Shown in pieces: positions 7,696 to 16,470 of a DNA stretch of 64,000 bases; position 1 is the first letter of the stretch, and every line of letters begins with the position of its first letter. The DNA comes from DATMER01 sp035536935. GTDB taxonomy: Bacteria; Acidobacteriota; Thermoanaerobaculia; Multivoradales; UBA5704. Under the pieces are notes generated by a model, which was given only the letters and a program-made list of their open reading frames with translations, was not told the DNA's origin and did no database searches. The stretch spans positions 6,886-70,885 of the forward strand of contig DATLNC010000180.1 in assembly GCA_035536935.1 (NCBI GenBank), given 5' to 3'. The translations under genes and the position numbers were made by a program.

Positions 7696-8520
7696 ATGCC
7701 CGAGCTACCCGAAGTCGAAGTCCTGCGCCGGAGTCTGGAGCCTCGCCTGCTGGGCGACCGGATCTCCCGGGTGGAAGTCCGCAATGCCGCGATGCGGGAG
7801 CTGGTGAGCCGGGCCTCCCTGGTGAAGCGCACGGCGGGCCGGGGGATCGAGGCCCTGCGCAGGCGCGCCAAGTACCTGCTCATCGACCTCGAGGGGGGAC
7901 AGACCCTGGTGGTCCACCTCGGGATGAGCGGGCGGCTCACGGTGGTGCCCGAGTCCGAGCCGCTGGAGCCCCACGAGCACGTGGCTTTCTTTCTCGATTC
8001 GGGCCGGCGGCTGCGGCTCCGCGATCCGCGGCGGTTCGGCCTGGTCTTCGCCGTGAAGACTGCGGAGATCCCCTCCGATCCCCACTTCTCCCATCTCGGG
8101 ATCGAGCCGCTGGAGCCCGGCTTCGGCGGCGGCTTCCTCGCCCGCGCCGCGGCGGGCCGGCGGGGACCGGTCAAGTGCTTCCTCATGGACGCCCGCATCG
8201 TGGTCGGCCTGGGGAACATCTATGCGACCGAGGCGCTCTTCCGCTCGGGCATTCACCCGAACCGCTCGGCGGGCCGGATCTCGGCGGCGAGGTGGGAGCG
8301 GGTGGCGGAGTCGTCCGTGGCGGTCCTGTCGCAGGCCATCACGCAGGGCGGGACGACGCTCAACGACTTCGCGGACGGCGAGGGGAACAGCGGCTACTTC
8401 CAGGTCTCCCTGGGGGTGTACGGCCGGGAAGGGGAGCCCTGCCCGGCGTGCGGGACCGCGATCCGGCGGATCGTCCAGGCGGGACGGAGCAGCTTCTACT
8501 GTCACCATTGCCAGCGATGA
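7696..8520 (+). CDS. mutM: formamidopyrimidine-DNA glycosylase
   Basis: Fpg removes 8-oxoguanine and other oxidised purines and nicks the abasic site. The N-terminus MPELPEVEVLRRSL gives the catalytic Pro2 and Glu3 after removal of Met. The helix-two-turn-helix region (VVGLGNIYATEALF) and the C-terminal zinc finger (CPACGTAI...YCHHC) are intact, and 274 aa is the usual length. First gene of a rightward run mutM-udk-PTPS-lipoprotein-methyltransferase. Its leader holds the 9-nt repeats. Confidence 0.96.
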   Translation: MPELPEVEVLRRSLEPRLLGDRISRVEVRNAAMRELVSRASLVKRTAGRGIEALRRRAKYLLIDLEGGQTLVVHLGMSGRLTVVPESEPLEPHEHVAFFLDSGRRLRLRDPRRFGLVFAVKTAEIPSDPHFSHLGIEPLEPGFGGGFLARAAAGRRGPVKCFLMDARIVVGLGNIYATEALFRSGIHPNRSAGRISAARWERVAESSVAVLSQAITQGGTTLNDFADGEGNSGYFQVSLGVYGREGEPCPACGTAIRRIVQAGRSSFYCHHCQR

Positions 8521-8542
8521 CTAGCGGTGACCAGCGGTGACA
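8513..8542 (+). repeat. three 10-nt tandem units
   Basis: AGCGATGACT, AGCGGTGACC and AGCGGTGACA follow one another across the mutM stop codon and into the 65-nt gap before udk. Probably replication slippage; no function visible. Confidence 0.6.
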
Positions 8543-8585
8543 TAGAATCCTTCCCGTGCGTTCCATTCCTGCCCCGGAGGCATCC

Positions 8586-9254
8586 ATGATCGAGACTGCG
8601 CCGCTGCCTCAGCCCGTGCTGATCAAGCCGGACCACAAGACCTTCGTGCTCGGCGTGGCCGGAGGGACCGGCTCGGGCAAGACTACCGTCGTCCGCGCCG
8701 TCCTCGACGCCGTGGGCGACGACCGGATCGCGCTGATCGAGCAGGACAGCTATTACAGGGACGTCGACTGGCGCAGCGAGGCCGAGCTGCTGCACCACAA
8801 CTTCGACCATCCGGCGGCGCTCGACAACGACCTGCTCATCTCGCACATCGCGGCGCTCAAGGCCGGGCATCCCGTGGAAGTCCCGATCTACGACTTCGTG
8901 CGCCACCGCCGGACGAACAAAACCACGCGCGTCGAGCCGCACCTGGTGGTGCTGGTCGAGGGCATCCTGATCTTCTGCGAGCCGGCCCTGCGGGAGCTTC
9001 TGGACTTCAAGATCTACGTGGATACGGACGCGGACATCCGCCTGATCCGCCGCCTGGGCCGGGACATGGCCGAGCGCGGGCGCACGGTGCAGGACGTGCT
9101 GCGGCAGTACCTGGAGAGCGTCCGGCCCATGCACCTGGAGTTCGTGGAGCCGTCCAAGCGCTGGGCGGACATCATCATCCCCGAGGGGGGCGAGAACAAG
9201 GTGGCGCTGGAGATGGTGGTGGCGCGGGTGGAACAGCTCCTGAGTGGAGGGTAG
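8586..9254 (+). CDS. udk: uridine kinase
   Basis: Phosphorylates uridine and cytidine with GTP or ATP in pyrimidine salvage. The P-loop GVAGGTGSGKTT lies near residue 20, followed by the DSYYRD motif, the NFDHPAALD substrate loop, YDFVRHRR and VEGILIF. GGAGG lies 5 nt before the ATG at 8586, preferred over an in-frame ATG 30 nt upstream. The length of 222 aa is typical. Its end overlaps the ribosome site of the next gene. Confidence 0.94.
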   Translation: MIETAPLPQPVLIKPDHKTFVLGVAGGTGSGKTTVVRAVLDAVGDDRIALIEQDSYYRDVDWRSEAELLHHNFDHPAALDNDLLISHIAALKAGHPVEVPIYDFVRHRRTNKTTRVEPHLVVLVEGILIFCEPALRELLDFKIYVDTDADIRLIRRLGRDMAERGRTVQDVLRQYLESVRPMHLEFVEPSKRWADIIIPEGGENKVALEMVVARVEQLLSGG

Positions 9255-9258
9255 CCGT

Positions 9259-9621
9259 TTGTACGTGCTGAGGGTCGTCGCGCGCTTCGAGGCGGCGCAT
9301 CACCTGACCTCTTACAGGGGTAAGCCGGAGCCGAACCACGGCCACTCCTGGCGGGTGGAGGCGGTGCTGGCCGCGGCGGAGCTGGACGGCGAGGGCATGG
9401 CCTTCGACTTCGTGGAGGTCAAGACCGCCCTGCAGGAGCTCGCGGCGCGGTTCGACCACGGGGATATCAACACGGTGCCGCCGTTCGACGCGGTGAGCCC
9501 AACGACCGAGCGGGTCGCCGCCTGGTTCTTCGGCCGGCTCGCCGAGAGGCTGCCGGCCGCCCCCCTGGCAGAGGTTACGGTCTGGGAAGGGCCGGACTGC
9601 TCGGCGACGTACCGTCCATGA
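9259..9621 (+). CDS. 6-pyruvoyltetrahydropterin synthase / QueD family protein (possibly PTPS-III)
   Basis: Protein of 120 aa with the pterin-synthase zinc histidines: ARFEAAHH near the N-terminus and NHGHSW. The catalytic Cys of QueD (KCxxxHGH context) is replaced: the sequence reads KPEPNHGH, with a Glu three residues before the first His. PTPS-III enzymes use Glu here and can replace FolB in folate synthesis, so that role is an inference rather than queuosine synthesis. The start is the TTG at 9259, 6 nt after GGAGGG, giving MYVLRVVARFEAAHH, which fits the family better than the upstream GTG. Confidence 0.8.
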   Translation: MYVLRVVARFEAAHHLTSYRGKPEPNHGHSWRVEAVLAAAELDGEGMAFDFVEVKTALQELAARFDHGDINTVPPFDAVSPTTERVAAWFFGRLAERLPAAPLAEVTVWEGPDCSATYRP

Positions 9622-9638
9622 TAGGTTTGTCAATAGCC

Positions 9639-10562
9639 ATGAAAAAGATCCTGCTTCCCCTGCTCCTGGTCCTTGCGCTCGGTGCATTGGCGTGCGGTGA
9701 GGACGCTCCTCCGGTAGCCACGCTCGAAGTGAGCCCCAAGAGCGTGCGCCTGCCGTTTCCCGAGCTGCACTCGATCCACCTGAGCTGGCAGCCATCGGCC
9801 CCGCTGGAAGGGTTCACGGGCACGCCGACGGTGTTCGTCCACCTGCTCGACGACAACGGCAAGGTCGTGCGCACGTTCGACCACACCTTCCCGGACCGCT
9901 GGCGGGAAGGGACCGCGGTCGGCTACGACCTCAAGCTGTACCAGTCGGCGCTGTCGCCGGCGCTCAATCCGGGCCGCTACCGCCTGACCATCGGCCTGGC
10001 CGGCCAGGAGAAGCAGCGCTGGACGCTGGACGGGGTGGGGGAGCCGGTGGCGCGGCGCGAGTACCTGGCTGCCGAGGTGGATGTGCCGCCGCCGCCGCCC
10101 AACAAGAAGAGCGGTCCGCGCTTCACCTTCTCGGAGCACTGGCTACCGACCGAGCCCGGCGGCGACCGCCAGGTGCTGGCGCGGCGCTGGCTGACCGAGA
10201 GCGGGGGCGTGAGGGTGGCCGGTCTGCGCAAGCCCGGCCGCATCTGGCTGGTGCTCCGCATCCCGCCGCCCGAGATCGCGGGCGCTCTGAAGGTGAGGGA
10301 GGGCGGACAGCCGACCGTGCGCATCGAGGGGAGCTGCGGCGACTTCGAAGCGAGCCTCTCCGGGCCGGGCATCCACGAGGTGGAGATGCCGCTGGTGGAG
10401 CCGCCGAAGAGCGGCCAGTGCCGGCTCGAGCTCAAGCCGAACTTCACCTTCGGCTCGCCGGCGCGCTCGGTCTCGCTGGAGAACGCCGCCTGGGCTCCGG
10501 ACGCCGGTCAGCCGCGTGGGGCTGCCAAGGCCGGCGCCCCCAGCTCGCCTTCTGCGCCATGA
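9639..10562 (+). CDS. putative lipoprotein, unknown function
   Basis: The N-terminus MKKILLPLLLVLALGALAC is a clean lipoprotein signal with the lipobox Cys at residue 19. The mature part (about 290 aa) contains beta-rich stretches and a poly-Pro linker (PPPPPNKKS). An ATG at 9618 overlaps the stop of the previous gene (ATGA), but 9639 gives the standard lipoprotein leader. No family recognised. The position inside the mutM run does not suggest a role. Confidence 0.75.
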   Translation: MKKILLPLLLVLALGALACGEDAPPVATLEVSPKSVRLPFPELHSIHLSWQPSAPLEGFTGTPTVFVHLLDDNGKVVRTFDHTFPDRWREGTAVGYDLKLYQSALSPALNPGRYRLTIGLAGQEKQRWTLDGVGEPVARREYLAAEVDVPPPPPNKKSGPRFTFSEHWLPTEPGGDRQVLARRWLTESGGVRVAGLRKPGRIWLVLRIPPPEIAGALKVREGGQPTVRIEGSCGDFEASLSGPGIHEVEMPLVEPPKSGQCRLELKPNFTFGSPARSVSLENAAWAPDAGQPRGAAKAGAPSSPSAP

Positions 10563-10569
10563 GCGCCCC

Positions 10570-11247
10570 ATGAAAGAAGCCCCCGGCCTCCTGCTCCTCC
10601 CGGAGCAGGAGCGCTACCTGGAACGCCTTCTGCCGCCGCGCGATCCCCTCCTCCGGGAGATGGAGGAGCGCGCCGCGCGGGAGGACGTGCCCATCTCGGA
10701 CCCCGAGGTCGGGCGTTTTCTTGGCATCCTCGCCCGCGCCACCGGAGCGCGGCTCATCGTGGAGATCGGCACCGCCATCGGCTACGGCGCCCTCTGTCTC
10801 GCCCGCGGCGCGCCAGAGGCCCGGGTCGTCAGCATCGACACCGATCCTGAGCGCCTCGCGGTGGCCCGGGGATACCTGGAGCGGGCCGGCGTGGCCGGCC
10901 GCGTCGAGCTGATCGAAGGCGCGGCGCTGGAAGTCCTCCCCCGGCTGTCAGGACCCTTCGACCTGGCCTACGTGGACGCGGTCAAGAAGGAATACCGGCG
11001 CTATCTCGACCAACTGGTCCCGAAGCTGAGGGTGGGAGGGGTGGTGGCGCTGGACAACCTGCTCTGGAAGGGGCGGGTCGCCGATCCCCCGGACGAGGAC
11101 GACGCGGACGCCGATGCGCTGCGGGCTTTCAACGGCTATCTGATGATGCACCCGCAGCTCCAGTCCGTGGTGCTGCCGTTCGGGGATGGGCTGGGGGTGG
11201 CTACGAAGGTGAAGCCCACCGTGATGGAGATGGGCGGGCCGTACTGA
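10570..11247 (+). CDS. class I SAM-dependent O-methyltransferase (CCoAOMT-like)
   Basis: Protein of 225 aa with the caffeoyl-CoA/catechol O-methyltransferase core: SAM motif I IVEIGTAIGYGALCLA, acidic loop VVSIDTDPERL, metal/substrate motif DLAYVDAVKKEYRRYL and VVALDNLLWKGRVADP. The natural substrate cannot be told from sequence. Starts 7 nt after the lipoprotein stop and is last in the mutM run; a hairpin follows. Confidence 0.9.
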   Translation: MKEAPGLLLLPEQERYLERLLPPRDPLLREMEERAAREDVPISDPEVGRFLGILARATGARLIVEIGTAIGYGALCLARGAPEARVVSIDTDPERLAVARGYLERAGVAGRVELIEGAALEVLPRLSGPFDLAYVDAVKKEYRRYLDQLVPKLRVGGVVALDNLLWKGRVADPPDEDDADADALRAFNGYLMMHPQLQSVVLPFGDGLGVATKVKPTVMEMGGPY

Positions 11248-11269
11248 TCCCATTTCCCCCTCTCCCCAG

Positions 11270-11296
11270 CCCTCTCCCCCGTGCCGGGGGAGAGGG
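11270..11296. terminator. hairpin between convergent genes (dispersed CCCTCTCCCC element)
   Basis: Perfect 11-bp stem CCCTCTCCCCC / GGGGGAGAGGG with a GTGCC loop, located between the methyltransferase and the convergent kinase gene. A near copy lies at 14540-14569, so this is also a dispersed palindromic repeat. It can serve both directions. Confidence 0.65.
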
Positions 11297-11299
11297 AGC

Positions 11300-13993
11300 C
11301 TACCCCACCTTACCCCGCGCCGCTTCCAGCCGCTGCCTGAGCTCCTGGGCATTCGCCGGCCGCCGGCTCTTGTGGCGGTTGAGGGCCACCCGGAAGAAAT
11401 CTGCCAGCTCGTCGCCGTACTCGGGGCAGACCTGGGAAAGGTCGGGGACCCGGCCCATGCGGATGCGCGTCGCGGTCTGGCGCGGATCGGCGCTGCTGAA
11501 GACCTTGCGGCCGAGCAGGCACTCGTAGAGCACGATGGCGAGGCTCCATAGGTCGAACAGGGCGTCGGGCGTCTTGCCCTCCAGGGCCTCGGGACAGAGG
11601 TAGGAGAGGGTCCCGACCAGCGGCCTCGAGAGCGGGGTGATCCCGTCGATGTGCGTCCACAGCGAGCTGGACGGAATGAGGGAAGGATCGCCGGCGATGC
11701 GCTCCATCTCCCCCTCCTCGCGCTCCCTCCGCAGGTCGTACATCAGCCTCGCGATGCCGAAGTCCATCAGCTTGGGCGTGCCGTCCCGGGTGTAGCCGAT
11801 GTTGCTCGGCTTGATGTCGCGGTGGAGGATGTCCGCGCTGTGGAGGTGGCCGAGGGCGTCGGCCATGCGCAGGCCGAGCTCGACCGTCTCCACGGCGGAG
11901 AGGCGGCCGCGGTCGAGAAGGCGATGGGCGAGGGTGCCCCCCTCGAGCAGCTCCATGACCAGGATCGGCGTGCCCTGCCAGGTCTCCATGCCGTAGACCG
12001 GGGCGAGATACGAGTGCGAGACCGACGCGGCGGTGCGCGCCTCGCGCCGCAGCCGCATGGCATCCTCGGGCGAGACCCGGCGCAGGGTCTTTACCGCCAC
12101 CGGACGTCCCAGGGAGAGGTCGGAGCCCCGGTAAACCACGCCCATGCCGCCGATGCCGATGCGCTTTTCGAAACGGAACTTGCCGGGGAGCACGTACGGG
12201 ACGTGGGAAGGCTCCAGCCGCCTGCTGCAGGCGCTGCACAGGACCGTGTACGAGGGGTAGAGCTTGCCGCAGTTCGCGCACTCGCGGGCCAGCTCGGTGA
12301 GCGCGATCGGCTCGGCAGCGGTGTCGTCATCTTTCGGCTTATCCAGCGGCGTGCCGCGCGGGTGGCGCAGGACCGGCGTGGCGGTCGATCGGGTCGTCTG
12401 CTCCAGCTCGATCACCCAGGCGGCGCTGTTCGCGATGGCCCGCAGGAGCTCGCGGTCTTCCTTGAGGAAGGGGAGGCCGCTGCGCTTCTCACCCAGGCCG
12501 AGCATGCCCAACAGCGAGCCGTCCCGCGCCAGGATGGGGACGATCAGCTTGAAGCCGCTGTCGACGAGCCAGTGGCGGTCGCGGTCCGGCAGTCTGGCCA
12601 GCGGTCCGCGCGGGTCGTCGAGATCGATGGCAAGGGGCTCGCTGGCGTCGGAGACCAGGATCGCGAGCGGCGAGGAGCCGTCCAGGCGGCGGCTGCGCTG
12701 CCGCGGCTCGGCCAGGACGCCCGAGCGCGGGTCCAGGATCAGCAGGGAGACCACGTCCAGGTGGAGCGCCAGGTCCACCTGCTCGGCGATCAGCGAAGCC
12801 AGGGCCGCGGTTCCCGAGGTGCCGCGCACCCGCTCCAGCAACTGGGTGAGGACCCGCCGGGCGTCGTACTGCTCGCGGAAGAAGCGCCGGTCGATCATCT
12901 CGATCAGCGTCTTGCGGTAGTGCAGCGCGGCGAAGCCGATGACCGTGGCCGAGACGAGCAGCGGCAGCCGCGGGCCGGAGAAGATCTGGACCAGATTCTG
13001 TTGACGGTGCTGGTAGAAATAGACGGCCAGAGCGGCGAGCGGCACGGCGGCGAGGACGATCGTGGTGTAGCGAGCGAGCGCGTACTGTGCCGCGCGGCGG
13101 GCGAGCAGCCGCACGTCGAGGATCTGGTGCACCAGGACGGAGTAGGGGGTGAGTAGAGGAAGCATCACAACCAGGCCGGTGTGGACCAAGATAATGGCGT
13201 GGTCCAGCGCGGGATGGGTGTCCTTGTACGTCTGGTAAGGGGGATAGAACAGGCCAGCGAGGATCTCGGCCAGCGTGGGGACCGTCGACAGGGCCAGCGC
13301 CTGGAGGAAGAGGCGGATCCGGCGCTGCTCGACCCCCTGCAGATTCCGGGACCGCCAGTAGAGGAAGACGAACGCCCCCACGGTCAGCGGCAGCAGCACG
13401 CTGTAGTACAGCCCCTTGCCGCGCATGGGGACGAGCCCATCCAGCGGTCCCGGCTTCATGAGGAAGTTCAACAGGTTGAGCGCGAAGAGCACCGACCCCG
13501 CTCCCAGGCTGGTGAGCACGGCTGTGCGGATCCGGCGCTGTCCCTGCTGAGAGACCAGCGGGTGCGGGAAGTCGCGGGCGAAGCACCAGAGGAAGAAGGC
13601 CATGAAGGCATCCATCTCCATCGAATCGAGGAAGTCCATCAAGCCAGTGCCGGGATAGCCTTGAGCCACGAAGGTGCGCATCGGCCGGTTCAGGAAGGCG
13701 GTGGCGGCCATGAGGAAGAAGCCGCCGAGGTGCTCGGCCCGGATGTCGCCGCGGTTGCCAAAGATCAGGAGGATGCCGGTCGCCAGGAACGGCACGGCAA
13801 AGACGGCGTGGAAGTACCAGGGATAGACGGGATCATTGATGTGGCCATGGGCGACGAGGAGAGCAAACAGCCCCGCTCCCGCCTTGATCAAGGCGAGGAG
13901 CGGGAGCAACCGTTTCCAGAGACCACTGCTCAGCACGGCTTCCGCGAAGCCGCGCAGGTTCAGGGGGAGGGGGGTAGAGGTAGCGGCGGGCAA
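11300..13993 (-). CDS. membrane GAF / zinc-ribbon Ser/Thr protein kinase
   Basis: Protein of 897 aa. The N-terminal about 370 residues hold many membrane helices, followed by a GAF-like domain (about 395-540). Then comes a zinc ribbon (CANCGKLYPSYTVLCSAC, about 570-590) and a C-terminal Hanks-type kinase: glycine loop GIGGMGVVYRG, VAVK lysine, HRDIKPSN (about 725) and DFG (about 743). The catalytic residues look intact. Having the kinase at the C-terminus behind membrane and GAF sensing parts is unusual compared with PknB-type kinases. It begins inside the end of a 109-aa gene, so the two are probably co-translated. Signal and substrates unknown. Confidence 0.88.
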   Translation of the reverse strand: MPAATSTPLPLNLRGFAEAVLSSGLWKRLLPLLALIKAGAGLFALLVAHGHINDPVYPWYFHAVFAVPFLATGILLIFGNRGDIRAEHLGGFFLMAATAFLNRPMRTFVAQGYPGTGLMDFLDSMEMDAFMAFFLWCFARDFPHPLVSQQGQRRIRTAVLTSLGAGSVLFALNLLNFLMKPGPLDGLVPMRGKGLYYSVLLPLTVGAFVFLYWRSRNLQGVEQRRIRLFLQALALSTVPTLAEILAGLFYPPYQTYKDTHPALDHAIILVHTGLVVMLPLLTPYSVLVHQILDVRLLARRAAQYALARYTTIVLAAVPLAALAVYFYQHRQQNLVQIFSGPRLPLLVSATVIGFAALHYRKTLIEMIDRRFFREQYDARRVLTQLLERVRGTSGTAALASLIAEQVDLALHLDVVSLLILDPRSGVLAEPRQRSRRLDGSSPLAILVSDASEPLAIDLDDPRGPLARLPDRDRHWLVDSGFKLIVPILARDGSLLGMLGLGEKRSGLPFLKEDRELLRAIANSAAWVIELEQTTRSTATPVLRHPRGTPLDKPKDDDTAAEPIALTELARECANCGKLYPSYTVLCSACSRRLEPSHVPYVLPGKFRFEKRIGIGGMGVVYRGSDLSLGRPVAVKTLRRVSPEDAMRLRREARTAASVSHSYLAPVYGMETWQGTPILVMELLEGGTLAHRLLDRGRLSAVETVELGLRMADALGHLHSADILHRDIKPSNIGYTRDGTPKLMDFGIARLMYDLRREREEGEMERIAGDPSLIPSSSLWTHIDGITPLSRPLVGTLSYLCPEALEGKTPDALFDLWSLAIVLYECLLGRKVFSSADPRQTATRIRMGRVPDLSQVCPEYGDELADFFRVALNRHKSRRPANAQELRQRLEAARGKVG

Positions 13994-14289
13994 ATGGGTG
14001 TACTCGACTCGGCCTGAACCTGGACTGCCGACTCATAGACCAGCGTCACGGTGATCGTGGGGGAGCCCTGCAGGACTGCCTTCAGGGCCGCCAGGCTGCC
14101 GATCGCACGGATGCGGTCCAGCACCTGGAGCGCGGTGGTCCCCCAGTCAGCTACGACAGCGGGCGTGATGGCATTGTAATACCAGCGGTGCAGCTCGAGG
14201 GCTGCCTCTTGTGAAACGCGGATGGCACCGGCCCCCTGGCCGAAGGCCACGTAGACTTGCGCCATGATTCCGTCCTGGGTGTAAGTCAT
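13960..14289 (-). CDS. hypothetical protein coupled to the membrane kinase
   Basis: Protein of 109 aa starting MTYTQDGIMAQVYVAFGQ, with a helical middle part and a Pro-rich C-terminus. AAGGAGAG precedes the ATG at 14289 by 6 nt; an in-frame ATG at 14313 lacks a ribosome site. Its 3' end overlaps the kinase start by 34 nt in another frame, which suggests translational coupling. No family recognised. Confidence 0.55.
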   Translation of the reverse strand: MTYTQDGIMAQVYVAFGQGAGAIRVSQEAALELHRWYYNAITPAVVADWGTTALQVLDRIRAIGSLAALKAVLQGSPTITVTLVYESAVQVQAESSTPICPPLPLPPSP

Positions 14290-14455
14290 TCGAATCTCTC
14301 CTTTTTCGAACAAAGAGCATGAAAGTACGCCGGTCTCTGGATCCGACAGCGTGCGCCCCTATCCGAAAACAAGAGAAACGAAACCAGAAGAAAGGTTAGA
14401 GCCGGAACGGGGGATAGTCAAGCGGAGGCGAAAATACATCCGGGCCGCAGGCCGT

Positions 14456-14512
14456 GTAGGGGCGGCCCTTGTGGCCGCCCTCCGGAAGGGCACCCACAAG
14501 GGGTGCCCCTAC
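14456..14512. repeat. cloverleaf-like palindromic repeat (GTAGGGGC ends)
   Basis: Outer arms GTAGGGGC (14456-14463) and GCCCCTAC (14505-14512) enclose two inner hairpins, 14460-14480 and 14488-14508, each with an 8-bp stem and a 5-nt loop. Elements of this design are found in intergenic regions of many environmental bacteria and behave like small non-autonomous repeats. Confidence 0.8.
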
Positions 14513-14539
14513 AGGGGGATGCCGGCCGGTGATCCGGCC

Positions 14540-14569
14540 CCCTCTCCCCGCGCAGGGCGGGGGAGAGGG
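14540..14569. terminator. CCCTCTCCCC hairpin, second copy
   Basis: CCCTCTCCCC (14540-14549) pairs with GGGGAGAGGG (14560-14569). A further GGGGAGAGG follows, so alternative pairings exist. It lies about 30 nt past the leftward redoxin stop and matches the element at 11270-11296. Confidence 0.6.
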
Positions 14570-14598
14570 CTGGGGAGAGGGGGGATGGGATCAACCGA

Positions 14599-15189
14599 TC
14601 AGTATTTGACTGAGCAGCCGTAAGGCTTCGTGGCCGCCGGGTCGACCTTCTTGCCGGCCAGCTCCGCGACCAGGCCGCCGTTCACGAAGTTCACTCTCTG
14701 GGTTTTATCCTTGCGGCCGCTCGGATCGTCGTCGATCGCGCCGTTGTAGGCGATCTTTCCCTGCTCGTCGACGATGAACATGTGGGGCGTGGTCTTGGCG
14801 TCGTAGGCCTTGCCGACCTTGCCGGTCTCGTCATAGAGCACTGTGTAGTCGACGCCGTTCTTCTGCGCCCAGGCCTTGTGGTCGGCCGGCTGGAGGAAGT
14901 CGCGATGGTCGGCGTTGGTGCTGTTGATCCCCAGCCAGACCACGCTGCCGTATTTCCTGGACAGGCTGCTCATGGTTTTCTCGCGGGCGTGGCGGTCCGA
15001 GAACGGGCAGTTGGGATTGAGCCACTCGAGGACCACGACCTTGCCCTTGTAGTCGGCCAGGGAGTGGGTCTTGCCGTTCAGGTCCTTGAGCTGGAAGGCG
15101 GGGGCGGTCTCTCCCACGGCGCCGCCGGCGAGGGCCGGGCCGGCGGTCAGGGCGAGCAGGAGCAGCATCGTCAGGGTAATCTTTTTCAT
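14599..15189 (-). CDS. exported thioredoxin-like (redoxin) protein
   Basis: Protein of 196 aa with an N-terminal signal peptide (cleavage near ALAGG). It has the redoxin fold of the AhpC/TSA-TlpA group: PAFQLKDLNGKTHSL, VVVLEWLNPNCPFSDRH with a single active-site Cys, TTPHMFIVDEQGKIAYNGAIDD. A second Cys lies four residues from the C-terminus (YGCSVKY). Probably a periplasmic thiol oxidoreductase or peroxidase-like protein. Located 18 nt after the DsbD-N-like gene, so likely one redox operon. Confidence 0.85.
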   Translation of the reverse strand: MKKITLTMLLLLALTAGPALAGGAVGETAPAFQLKDLNGKTHSLADYKGKVVVLEWLNPNCPFSDRHAREKTMSSLSRKYGSVVWLGINSTNADHRDFLQPADHKAWAQKNGVDYTVLYDETGKVGKAYDAKTTPHMFIVDEQGKIAYNGAIDDDPSGRKDKTQRVNFVNGGLVAELAGKKVDPAATKPYGCSVKY

Positions 15190-15207
15190 CGGGTAACCTC
15201 CTATGGG

Positions 15208-16407
15208 TCAGGCTTGGACAGTTTCTCCAGGGATGCGGTTGCGCTCGGCGAGCCAGGGCGCGGCCAGGGCGCAGCCGAGCAGGGCGACGAGGAGGCCGAT
15301 CCGCAGAGCTCTACCGGATCGGCGGCGGAGCCAGGCGCAAAGGCCCATGGCCAGCAGGGCCAGCTCCACGGCCGCGAGCCCCTCGGGACGGATCTGGCGG
15401 GAGAGCAGGTAGAGCAGGCCCACCGTGGCTGCCGCGGCGGCGAAGCCCAAGAGCATTCTGCCATGGCCGTGGGAAGCGGCTGAGGACAGGAGCCCCCAGA
15501 GGCCGAGGGCGAGCAGGGCCGAGGCGACCGCGAGTCCGGCCGTGAGCATTGGACTGTTGAACGAGGCCCGAGGCGCCTCCTTGCGGCCGATCTGCTGCCG
15601 GGATTCCAGGTTGAGCGGCTCTCCGTTGCGGAGGAGGTGGGTGACCGTCCAGTCGACCGTGGTCGTGAACGGTACCTTGCCCTCCTCCCGGGGCTTCAGG
15701 GGGACGCGGTAGATCACGCCGTTGTCCGTGGTCCGGGCAACAGGTTTGCCCGTGTCGAAAGCCTCGTGGCTCTCCAGGAAGACCTGGCTCTCCGGACCCG
15801 GGCGGGCGCCTTCGACGCGGACTTCGAGGACCGGCGCGGAGGGCCGGCTCACATCCAGGGCCGCGGTCGTGGTCACTCCCTGGCCTGCGGGAATGGGGAC
15901 GCTCGCCCAGGCGCGGTCGATCATCGAGGCGGTCCCGGCATCCGAAACGGGCGAGCCCAGCGGCTGGTCGAGGGTGAGCGTGTAGCGGTAGGGGACGCAG
16001 TCGACCTGGCAGACCAGGTAGTCCACGTCGGCGACCAGGCGCAGGCGGTCGGCCTGCGCGTCGAGCGTCGCTCTCACGGGATAGACCACCTCGTCCTCGT
16101 AGCCGAAGGCGACCAGGTCCCCGGGCAGCTCGAAGCGCTCGGGCGCCGGCCAGAGTAGCTCGGTCTCCCCCAGATCCTGAAAGACCACCACGGGCGGGAA
16201 GCCGGCGTCGCCGCTGTTCTTCCAGTAGACGTGCCACTCGGGCGCGAGCTTGAAGTGCAGGCCCATCCGCAGCTCGCCGCTTTGAGGGGCGACCTGCCAG
16301 GGCGTGACGAGCCGGACGCGGGATTCCGCGTTCTCCGCCCACTCGCTGGCCGCGCCCCAGGCTTGGAGGGGTATGAGCAGGGCGAGGATGAGGAGCAGGG
16401 CCTTCAT
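15208..16407 (-). CDS. DsbD N-terminal-domain-like protein with C-terminal membrane helices
   Basis: Protein of 399 aa. A signal peptide (MKALLLILALLIPLQAWG) is followed by a DsbD alpha/DsbC-type immunoglobulin fold containing LVCQVDCVPY, the Cys pair used for thiol exchange. About four membrane helices follow (about 285-390) but without the CcdA-type Cys/Pro motifs of full DsbD, so electrons could not cross the membrane by the usual route. GGAAG lies 7 nt before the ATG. A longer open frame upstream is only GC-rich read-through. With the redoxin it probably handles periplasmic thiols. Confidence 0.78.
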   Translation of the reverse strand: MKALLLILALLIPLQAWGAASEWAENAESRVRLVTPWQVAPQSGELRMGLHFKLAPEWHVYWKNSGDAGFPPVVVFQDLGETELLWPAPERFELPGDLVAFGYEDEVVYPVRATLDAQADRLRLVADVDYLVCQVDCVPYRYTLTLDQPLGSPVSDAGTASMIDRAWASVPIPAGQGVTTTAALDVSRPSAPVLEVRVEGARPGPESQVFLESHEAFDTGKPVARTTDNGVIYRVPLKPREEGKVPFTTTVDWTVTHLLRNGEPLNLESRQQIGRKEAPRASFNSPMLTAGLAVASALLALGLWGLLSSAASHGHGRMLLGFAAAAATVGLLYLLSRQIRPEGLAAVELALLAMGLCAWLRRRSGRALRIGLLVALLGCALAAPWLAERNRIPGETVQA

Positions 16408-16470
16408 GACGGCTTCCAATGTACGTGAAAACTCCGCGGCGGCGGGTAAATTTCCGGTAAATTCAGCCGC

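Noticed and set aside
14351..14623. 90-aa rightward frame before the redoxin gene
   Set aside because: It is made of the two palindromic elements and has no ribosome site.
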